A stretch of DNA of 64,000 nt from Kappaphycus alvarezii (taxonomy: Eukaryota; Rhodophyta; Florideophyceae; Gigartinales; Solieriaceae): assembly GCA_002205965.3 (NCBI GenBank), contig NADL03000064.1, positions 186,001-250,000 of the forward strand, written 5' to 3'. Position 1 is the first letter of the stretch; each line of letters opens with the position of its first letter. Below the pieces are notes generated by a model. The model saw only the letters and a list, made by a program, of their open reading frames with translations. It did not search any database and had not been told where the DNA came from. Position numbers and translations under genes: made by a program. Of this stretch, positions 1 to 12,000 are shown in pieces.

Positions 1-330
1 CTAAAGTAACACTACCAAATAGCAATAGTAACATCACAAACAGACAGCAGTAGCACTACTAGCAGACAACAGCACCACCACCAACAGACAATAAACACTC
101 GAGAAAAGAAGGTGGGGGAGAGCAAGAGACAACAAGGCTACAGGCAGTGGAGCAGACTTGTGGAGGGGGGGGTGGGAGAGGGAGTGTGTGATGGTTGCGG
201 GGGGGTGGAGGGTGGGTAACGGCCGGGGTAAAAGGGGTTTCTGAGGGGGGGTGACGGAGAAGAGAGAGGAGTGGGTGACGGTGGGAGGGGGGGGCGGCGG
301 ATACGTTTGTAAATTGGCGAGAAAAAATGT
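1..330. repeat. simple-sequence and G-run tract
   Basis: The first 110 bases are rich in CAG/CAC/CTA-type triplets. From about 155 to 300 the plus strand has many runs of four to eight G (near 164, 200, 222, 246 and 288), separated by short spacers. No coding region is convincing; the long minus-strand reading frames here are proline-rich by-products of the G runs. The G runs could form quadruplexes on the plus strand. Confidence 0.7.
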
Positions 331-363
331 ACACGGTTGAAGAGGGGGTAAAGGAACATATAA

Positions 364-693
364 TTGAGTGTACTTGCCTTGTCTGGTCCGCAAAAGGGCC
401 TCCGAAAGACCTCTTCTCTTGGGAGGTGCGGTTCGCGTCGGCGGAACAACGCGGAGGAGAAGATTCTACGAACAAGACAAATGGCGGCCGGGAGGACTTC
501 GGGTTCCACTCGGCCGGCAAGAATCGTATTTACTGCTAGTGCCGTCTCTCCAAAACCCGAAATTGTTGTAAAATGTAAGAAATACAAGTCAAAAGAGCGC
601 GCAACCCCTCAAATCACCAGTCATATTCACAGTGGCTTCAACTCTACACCACTTAGGCGAAACAATTTCCCCACAACAAAGGATGGAGTATAA
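364..693 (+). CDS. unassigned ORF, 109 codons, basic
   Basis: I do not recognise this product. The frame is open for 109 codons and is rich in Arg, Lys, Ser and Thr, with no membrane segment or known motif. It lies in a GC-richer patch directly downstream of the G-run tract, and several overlapping frames are also open, which weakens the case for any one of them. It might be the 5' end of a spliced gene or chance. The region after it, to about 1.75 kb, is AT-rich and holds no gene I can see. Confidence 0.15.
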   Translation: MSVLALSGPQKGLRKTSSLGRCGSRRRNNAEEKILRTRQMAAGRTSGSTRPARIVFTASAVSPKPEIVVKCKKYKSKERATPQITSHIHSGFNSTPLRRNNFPTTKDGV

Positions 694-699
694 TGGCAC

Positions 700-1755
700 T
701 AAAATCAAAGGTTATCGAATGGAATAAAGTAATTCGTAAACTGATTAGTGCTAAAACTACTGCAAAGTTTGTTTGATCAAGCTTCACTGCTGTTGAAACT
801 ATAGGTGCGCTAAAAAACGAAAAAGAATCTTAACAAATTAGCCCTAAACTTTGTCCTCATATGAGAACAATGGCCCTATAGGCAATAGGTCGTTGTCTGT
901 GATAATTTATCACTGGTACGTAACTTTTACTGTTTATTGAAGTGAAAGATGCAAATAAATCGTAATACGTGTACCCGTTTTTTTGGAAAATTAGCGTGTT
1001 TTTTACTTGAAGTAGCAAATGCACTAGAGTATACCTACAGAAGGAAAATTGATATATGTTATATCACCGCCAGATTCCCTGCAGCAACGTCAACTAAAAG
1101 TGGTGCGTGACGAAACTATTTCCATGAATGACAACATTGAGAAAAGGTTTACGCAATAACTTGAAATGAGGCATTATAAAGAAAAGAACCCAAAATGTTT
1201 CTGTTTAATCGTTCACTGATCACTCTAATAATCGATTGCAATATAGAATAAACAAGTAAAAATCAAATATTAAACGTATTTAATATTAAAATAACTAAAA
1301 ATATAAATAAAGATCCTACAAATTAGCTTTAAAGTTAGTGTGGCATGTAATTTTAACTCTGCTAGATTAAAACTGTGACGAAATAAACACTAATTCTCAT
1401 TTTTTGTTATAATTTTAGCATCTAGTGTGAAAATGCATAGCATTGGTGGAATTGAAGTTCAAAGAACTGTAGAAACCATAGGGAAACAGATCGTGTTTTG
1501 TTGACTTTAAATCATAGTAATTAGAATGATGTAAATTTTTCTTGTCTCACGTGACAAAATACCTGCTGCAATGTTTAGTTTTAAATAATTAAATGCTTTT
1601 TTTCAATTCTGTTCATTTAAAATAGTTCCAGATAGAGCTGGGATCTTCTTTTGCGATCTAAAAATTCCGGGTACCAAATTATTGTTTTCACCACTATATT
1701 CTGTAGTCCTTCGCCTTGATTTCATTTGAAAGATAACTTGATATAGCGCCTCTCT
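700..1755. other. AT-rich intergenic tract with one dispersed-repeat boundary
   Basis: No ORF or RNA gene is recognisable. At about 730-890 the sequence resembles 7045-7215: both have a 'tttgatc(a/g)agcttcac/agtttcac' stretch, 'ttagcccta', then a CCTCATATGAG-like palindrome. This marks a dispersed repeat. Confidence 0.5.
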
Positions 1756-2025
1756 TTTGATCACATTCCGAATGCCACATATGTTCGAAAAATCGCACAT
1801 AAAAAAATCTGAATGAGACCGTTACCCCTTTATGTGCGATAAAGTGGCCTAATAGTCTGAAAATAACGTCATTTTCAGCGCCCCAAGCTTTGCAACGATT
1901 AGGTATGATCCAATTCGAACATGAGATCCAGAATTGTGATCATTTCTCCTGCCTTCCACGTTTTGAATTGCGAAGATTGGGGCATAACTGTCTGAGTTGT
2001 GTCATTGACAGTGTGGACGTCCCGC

Positions 2026-2337
2026 ATGGCCTCGAAAATGCCAGCAAGCGCCCCTCACGCGACTTCAGCACAAGTAGGGACGCCTTTAGAGACTGCTGCT
2101 GCCACTGCTGGTAGTAGGCAGCCAAGCTCACAGCCCGCAGTGCGAAGAGTACAAGCACAAGCACCTTCCGGAGCGAGAGTTCTGGCTGATGATGATGAAG
2201 GCTCTGGGGTTCGGGGGAGAGAACGGGGAAGGGATCGGTGGGTTGGTAGGGGAAGAGGGAGGGGTAGAGGTAGGCAAAGAGGGAGGGTAACTGGGCGCAG
2301 ATCAAGAAAGTTGATGGAAGATGCGAGTGCAGGGTGA
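2026..2337 (+). pseudogene. basic N-terminal segment of DDE transposase
   Basis: The frame is open from a Met codon at 2026 (also from 1999) to a stop at 2335-2337. It begins with an Ala/Ser/Pro-rich stretch, then an acidic patch, then an Arg/Gly-rich run (GRGRGRGRG-like, about 2245-2300), a composition typical of a DNA-binding or nuclear-targeting N-terminus. It sits immediately upstream of the DDE region, so I assign it to the same decayed transposon. No independent domain was recognised. Confidence 0.35.
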
Positions 2338-2587
2338 GTGATGAGTAATACAAGATGCAAGGCCGTCATGATGGAGGGTGAATGTTTTGAGAGCGTCCTG
2401 CAGAGTAGAGTTCGCTTGTTTTGAAGGTATGCAATGAAAAAATTGAAGCTTGAAGTGGAGGTAAAAGGGTTATTGCAAACAAGATGTGGTGTGGTGTGTG
2501 CTTTTCATGAATCGTTTGTTACGGCAAGGTCTAGAATGGCTAAATGAGAATATGTGATTGCAAAACACTCGCAATAGATCATTTGCT

Positions 2588-3302
2588 TCCGGCTTTACAC
2601 TTTCAGATATGTACCGCTATGTCGCCTTTCTCTTGTTCTCGTATAAAACTGGCTTCAGCTCTGAGAAGTCCATCTCCATTTTAAGACAAGCTGGAAGTAT
2701 CACGCCTCATTTGGATCGCGTGCGTTACATTGGGTCCCGTCTCTTGGCTTACTGTGCAACTGGAAGGGGTCCTAGTGGACATGGTACATGGATGTCTCAA
2801 AGGGACCAAACTCAGAAGCTTGCTGAGTTCGAGTCAATCGCTTTGCCAGAAGCAAGAAAGTATTTTCTGACCCACTTCACACGGTAATGACCGTAGATGA
2901 TGATTTGTATGGTACCCTTGCCGCCAAAAATAAGCTGAAAAACCATTGTTGCAAGAAAGGCAGACCGAGAAGGACACACTGCGGATGCGATTGCAGATGC
3001 TCTCTTCGGGGTGACGTTAGCTGTAAGGTTCATAAGGAGAGGAGAAGAACAGACTGAATCGGTCAAGGAGCTTCTTGAGAAGCTTCTGGAAGGGAGGGGT
3101 GAGGAGTCGTTAGTGGGATGCATAGTGACCGCAGATAGAGGCAGATAGAGGCAGATAGAGGCTATGGGAAGGAGTCAATGCTTCGGGTTTTGATGAAGTT
3201 CGGTCTTTGTTCTGTTTTTATTATGCCGGAACACATCCTACGATGCCATCTGTTTGCAGCTAAGTATTTCTTCTGAACGTACCGAGAAGATCTTCAAGTT
3301 GA
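2588..3302 (+). pseudogene. DDE transposase core, frameshifted
   Basis: The first frame (to 2884) encodes a conserved-looking segment (SDMYRYVAFLLFSYKTGFS...). After a frame change the text continues with a DDDLYG-like motif (about 2893), then a segment with RKADREGHTADAIADALFGV (about 2955-3015), and then TADRGYG followed by MPEH and RCHLFA (about 3126-3260). The two Asp motifs and the TADRGYG...MPEH pattern are what I expect of a DDE transposase catalytic core. At least three frameshifts are present, one of them in the second Asp motif (see the 3131-3160 repeat). The gene cannot make an active enzyme. Confidence 0.5.
3131..3160 (+). repeat. 10-bp tandem repeat x3 in the catalytic Asp motif
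   Basis: GCAGATAGAG occurs three times in tandem. One copy flanked by ACC and GCTATGGG would encode TADRGYG; the two extra decamers add 20 bp and shift the frame. This is replication-slippage damage inside the transposase. Confidence 0.9.
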
Positions 3303-3309
3303 GGGTGAA

Positions 3310-3861
3310 TTGCAGAAATCGAAAGATGACGCGGTGGACGATGGAAGTAATGCCTCAGGTGATCTTCCGGGTGAACGATCTGCGTCTATAACTGTACAGG
3401 TTGACAGTAACAACACTCCAGCAGCTGGAAATGTGGCAACTGGTGCTGGGAGCGTCCAATCACGGGCAAACAATGGCAGAACTAATCAGTTAGATGACTC
3501 AAGCTCTATTGCTGTCGTGGATGGAAATCAAGAAGTGCAAGAAGCAGCATGGCGTACTAAAGCTTTGGATTTCGACGGAAGAAAGGTTTGTTTTATCGAA
3601 AACAGCCCAGAGTTGGGACCAGAGGTATTATTTGCGTCGAAAGCTCTCTCTCGTGTTGGGAATAAGACAGGAAGCAACCATGTGACAGCAATTGCTGTAC
3701 GAGAGTATGGCACTGAAAAGTTTGCAAAGGCTCTTCGGTTTATGTATACTGTGCCAACCTCGCTTCAAGAGAGTTTGAACACTTGGATCGCAGTACCAAA
3801 GTCCAACGTATCATTAAACAAGACCCTACGTATTCAGTGGCACGGAGGGAGTCAATGGTGA
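3310..3861 (+). pseudogene. transposon internal ORF, 183 codons
   Basis: This is the longest undamaged frame of the decayed transposon. Its first third is polar and low in complexity (Asp, Ser, Asn, Gly, Ala). The last two thirds look globular, with segments such as VCFIENSPELGPEVLFASKA and SNHVTAIAVREYGTEKFAK. It follows the DDE core directly and precedes the YqaJ-like domain, so it is probably the linker between them in one original polyprotein. I cannot assign a separate function. The frame is lost after 3861. Confidence 0.4.
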
Positions 3862-4120
3862 GGGAGCAAATATGCACCGTGTTGACGAGTCTACGGTGAG
3901 AAATAGCTGCAATGTGTTGACTTTGGGGCAGCGTTGTGCGGACTGGTTCGTTCTCCGGCAGTTCAGATAGACGGGGAAAAATGCGGGAATTCTCTTGATG
4001 TCTGACTCTCGAATAAGAACAAAGCTAGAGATGCAGGGTGATGGAGGCGATAAGACTTTGTCTCAGTGGTTCTCTTTGTTGTATGCTGGATGGTTTAGTT
4101 CTTAAGTTTCCACAGAGGCT

Positions 4121-4506
4121 ATGAAAAGCGGAACAATTATTGAACCGGCAGTTGTTACCGCTCTTGGGCGACTGGAAACTATACGTCCTGTCTTTGATGT
4201 TGGTATGCTGGCTATGAAAAAAGCACCGTACATAGCTTGCTCTCCAGATGGGTATTGTACTGCTTGACATTGGACGTTATGATGAGTGGCAAAGCGTTTC
4301 AGTGCGAGAATAGTTTGAGAAACAGAGGATTGTGGTGGTGGCGCTGGAGATCAAGACCAAAATAGCTTCATCAACTCTGGGCGAAGCAATACAGCATTCA
4401 TCAGCAGACATTGTGCAGTGTACAGTTAGGGATGAGAAGTTCAAGAGTCACGTTGCACGGGAGCACATGGCGAGAGTAATTCTTCAGTCTGTCGTTTTTA
4501 GGAATT
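4121..4506 (+). pseudogene. YqaJ-like PD-(D/E)XK nuclease domain, frameshifted
   Basis: From 4121 the frame reads G-T-I-I-E-P-A-V-V-T-A-L, later VGM and then CSPDG (about 4238-4252), before hitting a stop at 4264. A one-base shift restores similarity, reaching VVALEIKTKIA (about 4333-4365) and then GEAIQHSSADIVQCTV. The ordered pattern G...E, SPDG, E-x-K is that of YqaJ/lambda-exonuclease-like PD-(D/E)XK nucleases, which occur in some eukaryotic DNA transposons. An in-frame TAG precedes the EIK strand, and the frame ends at 4504-4506. A further shifted segment (about 4509-4634) continues the domain. Family assignment is from motifs only. Confidence 0.55.
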
Positions 4507-4699
4507 GAGTTTTGCGTTTATTTTGTTGCAGCTGAAACGGGTTTGCTTTATATAGTTATCGTGCGTGTTATTGATGCTATTCGTGAGCTCTTCAAGGACT
4601 GCATCATCTCAATGGCAAAACCTCTCGTAGAGTAGGCCTATCAATACAACTAAAGCTGTCCAACGTTTTTCAGTGTATATTGCAGAGAGCACTTGAAAT

Positions 4700-5310
4700 C
4701 AAGGCACTCCTTTTGAGTAGTTATAAACAAACATGTAGAAGACGATGGATGCTTTGTTCCTCTAAAATTGTTCAAACAGGCTGCTCAGAGATTTTACTCG
4801 AAAACAAAAGGCGGTGGAGATGGCGCAACTCAACAAAGAGCCATTATCAGAAGGGCGACGTCCCATTTCAAATGGGAACAGAAGATCGTCTCCCAAACGA
4901 TAAAAACAATCACTATCAATGTATTCGTTGCATAGCACATGTTTCAGAGGCAAGCTTTTTTGGAATCTGATGAGCTGTCCCGTTCTATTGGAAGTTATCG
5001 CAATTCTTTGAACGAGGTCCAGGCAACAGCAGACTTCATGTTTGACGTCGCGCAAGAATTGATGAGCTATGCATCTAGTATTCAACTGAATCAGAAAAGT
5101 GAGGACTGTACTGACGCCGTTATTAATGAATGCACGAATACAGATGCGAAGCGTCTCATTTCACTGGCTAAGTTTAAGAGGAGAAATAGGCTAACGTTTT
5201 TCAATAGCCCGGAAGGTATCCAACTACGCCTTTCTGTTAAGGGTCATCAAACTACGACTGGAGAGCTGCAGCATTGTGCTCTATGTGGTGTGCATACTCA
5301 AGGGTATTGA
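4700..5310 (+). pseudogene. transposase late region
   Basis: A frame running from about 4722 (polar, KQAAQRFYSKTKGGGDG-like) continues into the undamaged frame 4939-5310. That frame has an amphipathic region with LNEVQATADFMFDVAQELMSY and ends in QHCALCGVHTQ, the first CxxC pair of the C-terminal finger. It lies collinear with the rest of the transposon. No catalytic residue is identified here with confidence. Confidence 0.4.
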
Positions 5311-5607
5311 GTTCATCGCACCAAATTTATGTGTCAGATTTGTTCTGTGCATCTATGTCTCAAGGTACCCGTCGGTTACAGGAAGAGCTGTTCGCAGATA
5401 TGGCACACTCAGGAGCACTTGGAGGCGCGGCGAATACCTCCAAAAGCTCCTTCAGTATCAAAGAGCGGAGAAGGGACAAGTGCATCAGGGGCTGTTTCTG
5501 GATTGCAGGGAAGTGGGCAGGAAGCGAGCGTGATGGATGTACAAAGAAGTACGGCTGTGGAGGCCAGAGGCGAGGAACGTAGGGAATCTTTTATTTGTAG
5601 GACATAA
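5269..5607 (+). pseudogene. C-terminal Cys/His finger of transposase
   Basis: After the HCALC pair, a different frame (5329-5604) gives TKFMCQICSVHLCLK, then SCSQIWH. Together these make CxxC...CxxC...C...C..WH, the arrangement of the cysteine-rich C-terminus of piggyBac-type (DDE_Tnp_1_7) transposases. A Gly/Ser/Glu-rich tail follows up to the stop at 5605-5607. One frameshift lies between the two halves. Confidence 0.5.
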
Positions 5608-6039
5608 AGTATAGGGTCAAGGTCCTCAAGGAGGTTATCTGAGGGGTAAAGAACAAGCCAAGAGCCTTTGGCAAAAAAGGAGAAGGGATGGTTAGCAACG
5701 GCGGTCTAGAAGTTTTCTTGCTAGTGATAGAATTGTTATTAAGGTCCATACAGCACCAAAAGGGCATCATTAATATGCGATAAATGGCCCATAACTCTTT
5801 TTTGAGACCGTTCACAGCTGCTTTGGAAGGCCGGCTTTGACGGATCACAACTCTGTAGTTAAAATTAAGATGAGTGTCAAACTTCGAGGATATAATCAGG
5901 GTACCTCCCTAAACATTCCCATGTGTATCATTTTTGGAATGACCTGGAACTTTGTTAAATACAGCAGGTCAAAGTTATTTTTGCGATAAATCGCACGTTA
6001 AAATCTGGCATTCGGGATATTATGACTCAAAATTTATTT

Positions 6040-9000
6040 ATTGATGTCAGCAAGTATACTCTGTACTCATTTTTAATTGGATAGAATAAGGTTACAAAAT
6101 ATAGTTTGATTAGTTAAAATAAATTTTGAAGATTGAACAGGCCGTTTGGAGGCACTAGACCTCACGAAATTAATATATATGGGTTTCAGTCATGGCTTTT
6201 TGCGGCTTTGGAAGCGCATTATTTAGTTCCTATTCTGTTTTACTGGAAAATTTTCACCATAGCTTTGAAATCATTTCATATGTCTATTGAATCTGTGTGG
6301 AAAGCCTTCTTCTTTTATTTTAAAAGTTTTTTTTCGAAAATTTAAACTAAATGATAACGCAAGCGTTATATATGCCCTGTGCAATTTTAATCTATAGTAA
6401 CGGACTTACTATGGATAAATTTAGGATGGATCTCCAATTACTGCAAGCGCTTAGCTTCACTATTGTCTAATTTTACGGATCTGGGATCAGAGTGGATAGA
6501 AAAACCAGGACTGTGTTCTTTGTACTTCGGAGTAACTCCGAGCTTACTTCCTGCTCAATGACTGCTGAGCCAGCTTAAATTATTTTTAGTAACAAATTGT
6601 ACATAAAATTCATTTTATATCTACAGAAAGTATCCCTACACAATCATATTGCACCGTTTGGCTCTAAGATGGCTGACACACTGCATCGGGTGCAGATAAC
6701 GTTACTAGTGACAGAACCAAGCTGAATATTGAATAGTAGGTACGTCCTCAGGATCTTGAAATGTTGTTAGTGTCTATCCACCATAGCACTGTCCTCATAT
6801 GAGGAAATACATATTATTAAATACAAATATTTACAGTAAGCAGGGTGATTGAAAATATTATTTTGGGTCCGTAAATATGTACTAGAAAAGATACTTTAGA
6901 ACTAAAGGGTTACTGAAAACTGGTGATCAGTGGCCTAAATCTCTACATTACTTTGGCTAAAGCATCCTCCACCTGCAGGTACTGAAAGGGTAAAATGTTG
7001 CAAACTAGCACTGAAATTGAATTTTAGCGAGTGGTAGAAAATTTGGCGTACTCAAACTAGCGTTAAAGTTACCGAAACGTTTGTTTTGATCGAGTTTCAC
7101 CACTGTTTTAACTATAGGCTAGTAGAAAAATGAAAGAAAAACATTTTCAATAAAAAAGTTAGCCCTAAAATTTGTTCATATATGAGTTAAATGTTCCGAT
7201 ATACTCTATTGGCTAGTAAGGGTTCGGCTTATCATTCGTCTTCCTATTGAGTTACGGCTACGATCCAATATAATTTTTGTATAAAAGACCATACCATATA
7301 TAAATATCGTTGTTGATCTTGAGTGTGTCTATATGATCAAAGCTAATATTTTTTCACGTTGTCGGCCTTCATAAACCCATTTGTCTAGTATCAGCTGATA
7401 TTATCATTGATTTCAGAATTAGTTGCTATTTTGAAGGAAATTTTTTTGGTTTCATTGCTACAATCTTTTCAGGTTAAAATCTTGCTTCGTTTTTTTTGCT
7501 TCGAGATGCAGAGACTGCTCTGTTATCGTCTTTTCTAGTCGTAAAAAAGATACAATTTCTCTATGTGGGGCTCCAATTGGAACAAAATGAGTTTATCACA
7601 CCTCAAAAGGCTACTATACTTGCTTTATTAATTATGATATCAATTTTCCAAAATCATTGGTAAGGTTCATTAACTACAATAGGCCAAGCCCATATTCATG
7701 TCCTACTGCAAATTCAATTAGCTGAGATATTTATCAAAGTAGTCATCGAGCCTCTCCTTTTTTCTGATATCTCGTCCAATTATTGACTATTTGATGAAAT
7801 TTGTTCCCTTTACAAACTTTGCATCAGACCCTGGGGCTTTAATTAATTTATATAATCCTCTTAAATAGACTAATTTTGTTGTATCAGACTATTTTCAAGC
7901 CCCATTACTTACGTTGGAGCAGAAGTCGAGAAAGTTATAGTAACAGTTCAATGAAGAACACTATCGAACTCAAAAGGGAATTTTAAATAACTCCATGTGA
8001 ACAACGTATTGTTTTGAGTTAAAATATCGATTTGGGAAAGATAAAAAATATTATAATTTTGGTAGCTTCCGAAGGTAAAATTACACCTTTATATATAGGT
8101 AATGTCAGCCTACTTTTCGACTGAACAAAAACATTTGAGAGCAATGAACGAGTCTCGAATCAAATCTAAAGAAACAAGATTTTAGTTTGAAAAAATGAAG
8201 GCCTTGTATCTCGCTATCAATAAATATATGCAGTTGTAAGTAAATTCCCAAGGGGGAAATATAATATCCATTTTACTTAAGATTTGAATTCTAGCGTTGT
8301 TTTGGCTTCTTCGTAAGAACTAGTCTACCAGCTGAGATAAGTAGAGAGGTGTTAAGATTCCAGTCTCCCCTTTTGCTTGCATCTACGTTAATTTTCAGAA
8401 GTCTACTGTAGATATTCGACAAGCCAATTTGGGAACCTATGCAGAACTCTTTTTCACTCCTAATCTTGGAAAAACTTAAATATTTTCATTACATCCTCTT
8501 CTTCGCCCATTTTCTGTATCTCTCGCTACTATCGTTCTTCATTTCCTATCTCACGCATTTTTTCCATTCATTCCTTTCCCCTTGAGATCCCTTGCCCACT
8601 CTTAATCCTTTAAAAGAGGCTCCATTCTTGATATACTTTCACGATGAAATACTTCCTTAATTAAAACTTCTAACTGCGTTAAGATAATTCAAATTAATAC
8701 AAGATAGCTAATATGAAAACACTAAGGTATCAACTGATTTCCTAAAAAAAGTCATAGATTCCTGAAATTAAATGTGACGAAGTCATAGATTATAGTAAAA
8801 TCGAAGAAAAATCTCAAATTTATACCAAAAGAACACTTCAATTGCATATAAATAAAAATTTCCGTTTGTAACAACACTAAGTACGATTTTTTGTCGAAAT
8901 ATCCTAGAGAGAATTCTCAAAATCTTAAACTTTACTATATAATTGTTATTACGAATGTTAGGGATGCTTATTAGAGCTTAATATATATATAAGTTGGCAA

Positions 9001-12000
9001 GAATACAAAACTTTAGAATTGACAACTACAGTTTCTCTGATAGATTAATAAATTCTGAAGCAAATAAGTAAACTAAGATTACAATACTATCTCTTTTTTA
9101 CTCATAAAAAAAGAAAAGAAGTATCCGGTTTAAGACAAAGACTTGAAAGATACCAACCTGGTTCATAAGAATTACCACGGAAACCATTGCTGGTACTAGA
9201 TTTTTGCTATTTGATCAGCTGAGAAAAGGACAAGAATATCCGAGGAAGCAGATTTTTTTCATTGTTTTCATTTTCAAAGTGTGGAAATAATCTTACACAA
9301 GAAAGCATTCAACTACCCATTGACAGTAGTGAATTTAAGGTAATTAAATCTTTCCACAATTTATGACTGCATTTTGAAAAACAAATCACAACAGGTTTAG
9401 AGGTTTTAAGTAGTCTTATTACTATCCAGTTTTCATTTTAAAAGAGGTGCATTCAATTTTAGAATTATAAGAAAAGAATTCCAGAGCTGATTATTAATCT
9501 CAAATTAATGTAGAGCGAGTTATGTTAGATGGTATATATCAATGACTATAAGAAATTATCATTGAAACTCAAATATTGAAAGTTGAGGTTTTGTGATAAA
9601 CTTTATTAATTCTCACAAAATTGCGCTACGATACTTATTTAACACTATTTGTTAATATTTTATAGTTTAAGTACAGAAGCGAAAACTGTGGACTGAAAAT
9701 GACCAGAAGTTGAAAATCGTGTGCAAAAGTCTTGAAAAAATTCCGCTAATGTTTTATGAGGATATTTGCACTTTTCGCGCACTGTGAAAACTTTTTTTAT
9801 GAATATCAGTATCTTCAATTCTCCTGATCGCCCAAGAAACAATTTAATTGTTCGTTAAACTTTCTGGACACGATACCAGAAAGTAAAATACCACAAAAAG
9901 GGGAATTGTCAATTCTAATGAATCTCGATATGGTGTTATGATGTCTATATCACGTCAGTGGTAACATTATCAGCATAAGAAAGTAAGGGAGTTCAAGATT
10001 TCTTTCTTCTCCACCTCAGATTGAAGATTTTATAATTTTATCGAATTTTGCCGATAAAAATATAATATGTATATGTAAATATTCAGGTTATGAAATTTTC
10101 TCAATCTATGACCTCTGTTCTTTCATTTATTCGAGTCAAAATAATTACTGAAGAACAGGGTAATTATTTTTTCCACAAATATCCACCAGGACCACGATTT
10201 GTCGATCAGTTTCATCCCCAATAGAGATAACAGTCGCATTCACAAATTTGTCTAAATTGACGATTTTCAGTGAGTCTAAGCTCCAAGTAGCTAATAATGC
10301 AGGCAAAAGAAAACTAATATTCAAAAATTAAAGACATGGAGATTCAGGAAACGATCCCTTGTTATTTCTGTCATCATCAGGACCCGCTGAAAGAACTGCT
10401 TCTTTATGGGTAGTTTGTTTACTAATATTATGTGATTAGTGACCATAATGTTGATATTTTTATACATAGCTTGAGAGTTATGTCATCATGTACTTCGAAA
10501 TTTCTGCAAAGCACTGGGATACATCTTTCAGCGCTGATATAATTACGTTTTATATTCAAAATTTTCGTATAGGTAGCGCAGATTCTGTACAAAATTTCCT
10601 AAGATAGTTACAGTCTATGCTTCTTGGCTTTCAGAAGATTCAGTATTGTATGATAGGATCAAATATTCGATTCAATAACTCACGGTTCATGTATCCCAAT
10701 CATAAGTCGCAAGATGTTCAAAACTATTGATGCAGGAAGCCTTTATCCATTTGTTATAAAAAAAGACGAGCTCTCCAGAATTACTCACGTACCTCAACAC
10801 AAATTACTAATGTTCATATTTTTCATATATAGTTCCATCTGTGGCAGTCTTTCGATAATGACTTGAGCTCCACTATTCCACCAACAAAGCACCCCAAAGG
10901 GACTGAAAATAATTACAAGCTCTTCTGACTCATTTTAAGAGTATAGTTGGATAAATTTACAATAAATTAATTAAATTAATTTCATACTCCCTCCAAATCA
11001 GTTAAGATTGCATCAGCTCGTATGGAAAAAGGTGCTCTACGACAGATATAATATTTCTTCTGTAAAGGAGATAGGTAATTAAAATCCAAAAGATGCGTAG
11101 CTAGGCTCAAATAAACCAACAGCTTTCCCGAAACGCACTATTTCTTATATAACAACTCCTTTATCGGCGCTGTTGCTTTCTTTTTTTTGCGTCCCAGAAT
11201 TTATCGATAGTATATTAATTTTTAGCGCTACTTGGACGATATACGTTGTTTTGGTAAGAATCTTATAATAAAATATATTTCTTTTTCTTTTAATTACTTT
11301 ATCAAAATTTTATGATATCTAGAAGGTGAAAAAAATTTTCGCTGTGAACGCAAGAGGTAATATTTTTATAGAGAAAACTAAAGTAAATAAAAGTTTAGGA
11401 AACTCGGGCTCAGTGCAAAAGTTTGTATTTGCATAATTTCAATAATCTTCATTCATTGTCAGCACGCTAGAAAATTTAGAGACGAATAATTTTTACCATG
11501 GAAAGTTTTTTTATCCCAGATACTTTGGGCAGAATGCACCATTTTAATTCAATATTTGATATTACAAAGCATCCAAAAGGACATCTGTATAGTTATAAGA
11601 TCCAGGTGAAGAACTTTTCCTGGAAATCTCCCATACGTTTCTGCTTCTATTACTACAGGTTACTCATCGTTCCTTTTAGTTGATTTCGTACTGCTTTCAA
11701 CTTGAATTACTTATTAATAAATTATCGTGAGAAATTGGATGCCAGAATATTTATTGATGAACTAAAGCTTTACACCAGGAGAAAAAGTAAAATAAAACCT
11801 TCTTTTATTGAAATAGAATCTTAAATTCATTTTCTTCAAAATCGAAAACTATTTATGCTATTCTAGTACAATTTTGTATTGATATGCAATTATTTTTAAA
11901 ATAAAATAAACAGCATCAATTAGTCTATAAACCAACTATTCGATTACAATTAATTCAGTTAATTTGAGAGTCATGTACTCAATGTTCTATATATCGCCTG

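Larger units (their letters stand above)
1757..6030 (+). mobile_element. decayed DDE DNA transposon (piggyBac-like features) with YqaJ-like nuclease
   Basis: Collinear plus-strand fragments in shifting frames give one decayed element: a basic RG-rich N-terminus (2026-2337), a DDE-type region (about 2588-3240), a linker ORF (3310-3861), a YqaJ/PD-(D/E)XK-type nuclease domain (about 4121-4506), a late domain (4700-5310), and a CxxC...CxxC...C...WH finger (about 5269-5420) like that at the C-terminus of piggyBac-type transposases. Near the ends, the complement of 1771-1800 and the plus strand at 5985-6030 share GGCATTCGG and TGCGAT modules in the same order, which suggests imperfect terminal inverted repeats. 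GAGACCGTT also occurs near both ends (1815, 5804). Frameshifts and stops show it is inactive. The superfamily is inferred from motifs; the exact class is uncertain. Confidence 0.5.

Noticed and set aside
34..587. Long minus-strand proline-rich ORFs
   Set aside because: They are the complement of G-run and purine-rich simple sequence; three overlapping frames are open at once, and none has a domain.
1940..2369. Minus-strand ORFs opposite the transposase N-terminus
   Set aside because: They mirror the Arg/Gly-rich plus-strand frame as Pro/Leu/Ser-rich text and show no motif.
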